Source: Bog-756 sp963837805
GTDB taxonomy: Bacteria; Actinomycetota; Acidimicrobiia; Acidimicrobiales; RAAP-2
NCBI GenBank assembly: GCA_963837805.1
Contig: CAWIOU010000020.1
Location: 248,001-312,000, forward strand
Direction of reading: 5' to 3'
Length of the DNA stretch: 64,000 bases
The notes below the pieces were generated by a model. The model was not told where the DNA came from, ran no database searches, and saw only the letters and a program-made list of their open reading frames with translations. The position numbers and the translations under genes were made by a program. Each line of letters begins with the position of its first letter. Within the stretch, counting starts at the first letter, position 1. Below, one piece after another: positions 59,358-64,000 of this stretch.

Positions 59358-61535
59358 ATGGATAGCGAGCGATCCGGCGCCACCGTGAACGATTGGGAAC
59401 TCCAGGCCCGGGACATCGTGACCGGGATGACCACCGACGAGAAGCTGTGGTGCCTGGACGGCGATGCTCCCTTCTGGGCCGGTCTGACCTACCTGTCCGA
59501 ATCCGGGTACCACAAGAGCCCGTTCCGGGCCGCCGAGGTCGAGCGGGTCGGGCTCCCGGGGTTCGCCTTCTCGGACGGCCCCCGGGGAGTGGTGGTCGAC
59601 CAGGCCACCTGCTTCCCGGTCAGCATGGCCCGGGGTGCGATGTGGGACACCGACCTCGAGGAGCGGATCGGTGAGGCCATCGGGCAGGAGCTCCGCGCCG
59701 TCGGGGCCGATCTCTACGGAGGGGTGTGCGTGAATGTCCTCCGCCATCCGGCCTGGGGAAGGGCCCAGGAGACCTACGGGGAGGATCCCCATCATGTCGG
59801 CGAGATGGGCGCCGCCTTGACCCGGGGGGTCCAGCGCCACGCCATGGCCTGCGTCAAGCACTTCGCCTGCAACTCGATGGAGAACGCCCGGTTCACCGTT
59901 GACATCACCGTCGACGAGGCGGCCCTCCACGAGGTGTACCTGCCCCAGTTCAGGCGCATCGTCGACGAGGGGGTGGCCGTGGTCATGAGTGCCTACAACA
60001 GCGTCAACGGTGAGTGGTGCGGTCAGAGCGGTGCTCTGCTGACCGAGGTGCTGCGCACCGAATGGGGATTCTCGGGCTTCGTGATCAGTGACTGGATCCT
60101 CGGCCTCCGTGACGCCGGTCGCTCCTTGCGGGCCGGGCTCGACGTGGAGATGCCCTACCGGATGGTCAGGGCCGAACACCTGGGTGACGACATCGAAGCC
60201 GGCGAAGCCTCCTGGGCCGAGGTCGATCGGGCCGTCGAGCGGGTGGTGGCCACCCGGTTGCGGTTCGCCGACGTCATCGACACCGCCGTCCCGGGCCGGG
60301 ACGTGCTGGCCGACCCGGCCCACCGGTCCCTGGCCCGGGAGGCCGCGGCCAAGTCGGTGGTCCTGCTCCGGAACGAGCCGGTCGACGGTGCCCCCCTGCT
60401 GCCGCTGGCCGTCCGGCCCGGCGGATCGGTGGCCCTGATCGGGACGCTGGCCACCGCGGTCAACCTCGGCGACGGCGGGTCGAGTGACGTGTGGGCCCCC
60501 GAGGTGGTGACCGTGGCCGACGGTCTGCGCTCGGCGCTACCCGGGGTCACCGTCCGGGTGGACGATGGCACCGATCCCGACGGGACGGCGGCCCTGGCCT
60601 CGTCGGCGGACGTCGCCGTGGTCGTCGTGGGCTACACCCGCCTCGACGAGGGTGAGTACATCGGTGAGTTCGCCACCGCCCACCTGGCCCACCTCTTCCC
60701 CGGGGAGGACGACCCGGCCCTGGTCGGCCGGTTCACGGCCCGGATCGCCGCCGAACGGTTGATCGAGCCCCCTGGACACGCGGCTGCGAGCGCGGCCGAT
60801 GGTGGGTTCTCGGTGGGGGGTGACCGGCGGTCACTGCACCTCCACGATCACGACGTGGAGCTGATCCGGGCGGTCGCCGCGGCCAACCCGCGCACCGTGG
60901 TCGCCGTGGTGGCCGGAAGCGCGGTGGTGGCCTCCGAATGGGACCGTTCCGTGCCCGCCATCGTGCAGTCATGGTACTCGGGGATGGAGGGAGGGCACGG
61001 CCTGGCCGACGTACTCCTCGGGAAGGTCGACGCCAGCGGACGCCTCCCCTTCTCGATCCCACGGACCGAGTCCGACCTCCCGGCGTTCGACCCCGATGCC
61101 GAGACCTTCACCTACGACGGCTGGCACGGCTACTGGCACCTGGCCCGCCAGGGCACGCCGGCGGCGTACCCGTTCGGGTTCGGGCTGAGCTACACGTCCT
61201 TCGTGCTCGAGTCGGCATCGACCGAGGTGGGTGACGACGGGATCAGGGTCAGCGGATCGCTCCGGAACTCGGGCGGGCGCGCCGGAACCGATGTCGTCCA
61301 GGTCTACGCGCACCGGGAGGGATCCGACCGACCCGACCGGCTGGTCGGATTCCAGCGTATCGAGCTCGCCGCCGGGGAAACGGCCGGCCTCCGGCTGGTC
61401 ATCCCGTTGACCACTCTGGCGGAGCGGGACGTGGACACCCATTCGATGATCGTTCGTCCCGGGTCGTATCTCGTGCGGGTGGCCCGCAACGCCTCCGACG
61501 GCGGGGTTGCCATCCGGGTCGCCGTCGGCGGGTAG
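59358..61535 (+). CDS. Glycoside hydrolase family 3 beta-glucosidase-like enzyme
   Basis: A 725-residue GH3 enzyme. The N-terminal barrel includes LPGFAFSDGPRGVVVDQATCFP, the conserved KHFACNSMENARFTVDITVDEAALHEVYLPQF region, and the nucleophile segment GFSGFVISDWILGLRD (Asp245). The second domain (about 330-560) and the C-terminal fibronectin-like domain (LSYTSFVLESASTEVGDDGIRVSGSLRNSGGRAGTDVVQVY) are complete. It has no signal peptide, so cytosolic. It probably acts on short beta-glucosides. It follows the XRE-type regulator by 54 nt and would suit a catabolic unit with the GH13 enzyme. Confidence 0.92.
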   Translation: MDSERSGATVNDWELQARDIVTGMTTDEKLWCLDGDAPFWAGLTYLSESGYHKSPFRAAEVERVGLPGFAFSDGPRGVVVDQATCFPVSMARGAMWDTDLEERIGEAIGQELRAVGADLYGGVCVNVLRHPAWGRAQETYGEDPHHVGEMGAALTRGVQRHAMACVKHFACNSMENARFTVDITVDEAALHEVYLPQFRRIVDEGVAVVMSAYNSVNGEWCGQSGALLTEVLRTEWGFSGFVISDWILGLRDAGRSLRAGLDVEMPYRMVRAEHLGDDIEAGEASWAEVDRAVERVVATRLRFADVIDTAVPGRDVLADPAHRSLAREAAAKSVVLLRNEPVDGAPLLPLAVRPGGSVALIGTLATAVNLGDGGSSDVWAPEVVTVADGLRSALPGVTVRVDDGTDPDGTAALASSADVAVVVVGYTRLDEGEYIGEFATAHLAHLFPGEDDPALVGRFTARIAAERLIEPPGHAAASAADGGFSVGGDRRSLHLHDHDVELIRAVAAANPRTVVAVVAGSAVVASEWDRSVPAIVQSWYSGMEGGHGLADVLLGKVDASGRLPFSIPRTESDLPAFDPDAETFTYDGWHGYWHLARQGTPAAYPFGFGLSYTSFVLESASTEVGDDGIRVSGSLRNSGGRAGTDVVQVYAHREGSDRPDRLVGFQRIELAAGETAGLRLVIPLTTLAERDVDTHSMIVRPGSYLVRVARNASDGGVAIRVAVGG

Positions 61536-61551
61536 GACAGGGGCCGATTGC

Positions 61552-62189
61552 GTGCACATCCCACCCCACGACCGGAGCACCGACGAGTCGGAGTGGCGCA
61601 CCTTCGTCGCCGATCACGCCTTCGGCCACCTGGTGGCGGCAGGGACGAACCGGGACGTGCCCGTCGTGGTGCCCACCCAATTCGTCCTCGACGGCGACGA
61701 GGTGCTGCTCCACCTGGCCGCGCCCAACCCCGTGTTCGACGCACTCGACGAACAGCCACGGGTGGTGCTCAGCATCGCCGGGGACTGGGCGTTCATCCCG
61801 TCGGCGTGGAAGGCCATCGGTGACGAGGACCCGACTCTGGGCATACCCACCACGTACTATGCCGCCGTCCAACTCGTCGGGATCGCCACCGTGGCGCGCG
61901 AACCCGCCGCCGTGGCCCGGGTCCTCCGTCGTCAGCTGTCGGTCCTCCAGCCCGAGTTCGCCATCGCCGATCCCGAGCTGGCCCACGCGGCCAAGCTCCG
62001 GGCCATACGGTCCGTCACCATCGCCGTCGACGAGGTCAGGACCAAATTCAAGTTCGGCGGGAACGTCGACCGGGACCATCGCCGGGCCGTCATCGACCGG
62101 CTGCGGACCCGGGCGGTGTCGGTGACCTGGCCGCCGCCGACCACACGGCGGCGAGGACCGGGGATCGCCCCCCGGGTCAGCGGGCGTAG
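61552..62189 (+). pseudogene. PaiB-like FMN-binding protein, C-terminal frame change
   Basis: A PaiB-type split-barrel flavoprotein: DESEWRTFVADHAFGHLVAAGTNRDVPVVVPTQFVLDGDEVLLHLAAPNPVFDAL, ...GDWAFIPSAWKAIG and LAHAAKLRAIRSVTIAVDEVRTKFKFGGNVD. The reading frame runs on to 62304 as a low-quality tail, but at about 62105 the other frame gives RLR-DPGGVGDLAAADHTAARTGDRPPGQRA with TAG at 62189, the expected PaiB C-terminus. I therefore infer a single indel. The product, if intact, would have about 212 residues. GTG at 61552. The last 13 bp overlap the convergent gene. Confidence 0.75.
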
Positions 62190-62935
62190 GTGCGAACCAG
62201 GGCGAGCACGTCGGACACGTCCGGGCCCCGGCCCACGAGCGACGTGGTCGCCGGGTCCACCCGCCGTGCGGCGACGGCACAGAGTTCGGCCGCGGGTCCG
62301 CTGATGGTGGTCGCCGCCGGCTCGTCGGGTACGAAATCCCAGGCCTCGCCGTCGGGGGCGACGAGTCGGAACTCGACCGGGCCGACCGGGGTGCGACCCT
62401 CCGAGGCGAAGGCATAGGGCAGCGTGCGCCACGCCAGCCGGGCGATCTGGCGGAGGCGCCCGGTGGGCACCAGGGCCACCCCCAGAGCCTCGGCCACGTC
62501 CCCGGTGTGGATCCAGGTCTCGGCCAGGCGGGTGGTGGCCAGCGATCGAGCGGCCAGCTCGCCGGCCACCCAGGTGACACGGGTGGACAGGTCCATGGCG
62601 TCGAGCACGTCGATCAGCCTCGACGCCCCGGTCGACCACCGGGCGAGGAGCTGGTCGTCGGGCAGGCCGCGCTCGAGGGCGACCATCATGGCCGCGCCGT
62701 CGTCGACCGAAGCCACTCGCTCCCTTCCGCCGGCCATCTCCGCCGCCACCGACTCGAACCGTCCGGTGGCGCTGCCGACGGCCAGTTCGTCGGTCTGGGC
62801 CAGGTGGAGGACCACGTCGGACACGTCCCAGCCCTCGCACCGGGTGGCCGCCCGCCATCCCGGGTGGGCCAGCCCGTCGAGGAGCCCGGCCAGTTCGGCG
62901 TGCTGCGCGGCGAGATCAGCGACGACGGCATCCAT
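62177..62935 (-). CDS. Maleylpyruvate-isomerase-like, mycothiol-dependent enzyme family protein (TIGR03084-like)
   Basis: A 252-residue DinB-like four-helix protein, MDAVVADLAAQHAELAGLLDGLAHPGWRAATRCEGWDVSDVVLHLAQTDELAVGS, with a C-terminal MDMS-type domain (TRLAETWIHTGDVAEALGV then SGPAAELCAVAARRVDPATTSLVGRGP). The conserved His/Glu residues HLAQTDE and ETWIHTGD match the metal-binding triad of DinB_2 proteins. Members use mycothiol as cofactor in actinobacteria. Substrate unknown. ATG at 62935. Confidence 0.9.
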   Translation of the reverse strand: MDAVVADLAAQHAELAGLLDGLAHPGWRAATRCEGWDVSDVVLHLAQTDELAVGSATGRFESVAAEMAGGRERVASVDDGAAMMVALERGLPDDQLLARWSTGASRLIDVLDAMDLSTRVTWVAGELAARSLATTRLAETWIHTGDVAEALGVALVPTGRLRQIARLAWRTLPYAFASEGRTPVGPVEFRLVAPDGEAWDFVPDEPAATTISGPAAELCAVAARRVDPATTSLVGRGPDVSDVLALVRTYAR

Positions 62936-62983
62936 CGATTGGAAAGTGTAGGTCGGGCGGGTCGCCGACTAGATTGCGCCCCG

Positions 62984-63813
62984 ATGACTCTGCTCGATGG
63001 GCGCCACCGGAGTGCGGGCGCGGCCCGGCGTAACGTGACCACTGCCGACGGATGGGACCCGGACCAGTACAACCGGTTCGCCGCCGAGCGGGAGGAGCCG
63101 TTCTGGGATCTTGTCCGACTCCTCGCTCCCGTCGAGTCACCAAACGTTGCCGACCTGGGGTGCGGTGACGGACGGACTGACCTCGATGCTGCATGCCGAG
63201 ACCGGAGCGGCCCAGACCGTCGGGGTGGACGCATCCCCGGCGATGATCGCATCGTCGGCGGGGCATTCGTCGGACCACCTGTCCTTCGAGCTCGGGGACA
63301 TCGGGGAGTGGGAACGGCCGGACACCCGCGACATCGTCTTCGCCAACGCCTCGCTCCAGTGGGTCCCCGACCACCCCCGGGTGATCGCCCGTTGGACCGC
63401 GTCCCTCCGCACCGGTGGCCAGCTCGCCGTGCAGGTCCCCGCCAACGCCGACCACCCCGCTCACCTGGTGGCGACCCGAATTGGCCGCCGAGCTGCTCGA
63501 CGACCCGCCGGAAGACCCGGTGGCCCGGAACGTGTTGGCCCCGGAAGGGTACGCGGTCCTCCTCGACGGGCTCGGTTTCGTGAAACCGCAGGTCCGGCTG
63601 CAGGTCTACCTCCATCATCTATCGTCGACGGCTCAGGTGGTCGAGTGGGTGAAGGGGACCACGCTCACCCGGTTCAAGGAGCCGCTCGGGCCTGATCGAT
63701 TCGAGCGCTTCGTCGGCCTCTACCGTGAGCGGCTGCTCACGGAGCTCGGCGACCGATCGCCCTATGTCTACCCGTTCAAACGGATCCTGATGTGGGGGCG
63801 GCTGGCCGGCTGA
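62984..63813 (+). pseudogene. Trans-aconitate-methyltransferase-like protein, two frame changes
   Basis: A class I SAM methyltransferase similar to Tam: VTTADGWDPDQYNRFAAEREEPFWDLVRLLAPVESPNVADLGCGDGR, then after an extra A at about 63177 LTSMLHAETGAAQTVGVDASPAMIASSAG and WERPDTRDIVFANASLQWVPDHPRVIARWTASLRTGGQLAVQVPAN. A second change near 63475 leads to ELAAELLDDPPEDPVARNVLAPEGYAVLLDGLGFVKPQVRLQVYLHHL and YVYPFKRILMWGRLAG (stop 63813). Motif I is GCGDG and the acidic strand GVDAS. All three pieces line up, so the protein was intact recently. The likely start is GTG at 63035 or the ATG at 62984. Confidence 0.78.
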
Positions 63814-63914
63814 GCGTGCTCCTTGGGCGCTCATCGGCGCGGTAGCGTGCGTCAGTGCCTGTTCCTTGCTCGCCGACCTGCTGGAGACGGCCGAGAAGGC
63901 AGCGACCGGGCGAC

Positions 63915-64000
63915 ATGACCGGGGTCGGCAGGGCGGTCACCACACTGATCGTGTCGGCGTGCCTCGCCGCCGTCGGTGTGGGTGTGGGCACCACCGTTGC
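63915..64000 (+). CDS. Exported protein, truncated by the window end
   Basis: An open frame from ATG at 63915 reads MTGVGRAVTTLIVSACLAAV GVGVGTTV to the edge of the window. This is a signal peptide or N-terminal anchor with a positively charged start and a hydrophobic core. The rest of the gene lies outside. There is no usable functional information. Confidence 0.45.
   Translation, partial: MTGVGRAVTTLIVSACLAAVGVGVGTTV

Noticed and set aside
61552..62304. PaiB-like protein with a 50-residue extended C-terminus
   Set aside because: The extension is Arg/Pro-rich and antisense to the next gene; the alternative frame supplies the expected C-terminus ending at 62189.

Overview
The window is 64 kb of high-GC DNA that looks like an actinobacterial chromosome, most plausibly a member of the Acidimicrobiia or a relative. 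This is inferred from dense high-GC coding, frequent GTG starts, paired F420/PPOX-type oxidoreductases, a mycothiol-dependent maleylpyruvate-isomerase-like enzyme, a DUF2510 membrane protein, lipid-transfer thiolases paired with DUF35 proteins, and an ECF42-type sigma factor paired with a DGPF protein. Almost all of it is ordinary chromosome. The accessory character is concentrated at about 14-26 kb.

Layout. 0-10 kb: esterase, signal peptidase I, DGPF/ECF42 pair, a membrane operon with twin ExxE motifs, two Nudix hydrolases, a Thr-tailed membrane protein and a LigD-type DNA ligase without polymerase domain. 10-14 kb: glycosyltransferase-like protein, unknowns, a methyltransferase and two overlapping SnoaL-like genes. 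14-19 kb: a PadR regulator with two paralogous ABC ATPases and a frameshifted FtsX-type permease; similar TATAC-N3-GTAT sites precede both transcription units. 19-22 kb: an IS481-family element flanked by CTAG with a decayed transposase, a YccF protein, a frameshifted YVTN beta-propeller gene and an unlisted frameshifted small exported protein. 22-26 kb: small genes, gene fragments (a P-loop start, a tyrosine-recombinase tail), a two-gene HTH/Clp-N operon behind twin 18-bp palindromes, and a duplicated tRNA-Glu(CTC)/tRNA-Gln(CTG) pair. 26-30 kb: a phosphonate-type catabolic cluster (FAD oxidoreductase, phosphonatase-like HAD, phosphonate-monoester-hydrolase-like enzyme). 30-35 kb: YdcF protein, gltX, ferredoxin, DUF1275 protein, ABC-F ATPase. 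35-40 kb: an operon of two DUF35 proteins and two lipid-transfer thiolases, divergent from a sulfatase across a 24-bp imperfect palindrome containing a KstR-like sequence. 40-51 kb: oxidoreductases, an ABC exporter, two small peptides, two MFS exporters and a TetR regulator with a palindrome before the second exporter. 51-64 kb: two SDRs around two double-hotdog thioesterases, small Cys/His proteins, a GH13 glucosidase, an XRE-type regulator, a GH3 glycosidase, a PaiB-like flavoprotein, a mycothiol-type enzyme and a broken methyltransferase.

An important caveat for any user: at least nine genes are interrupted by single-base frame changes, several of them in or beside C or G runs, while most of their coding potential is intact. 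These may be consensus errors rather than true pseudogenes. No rRNA, CRISPR array, origin or prophage is visible. The most interesting candidates are the phosphonate cluster, the PadR/ABC module with duplicated operators, the HTH/Clp-N operon with twin palindromes, and the lipid-transfer operon with its putative operator.
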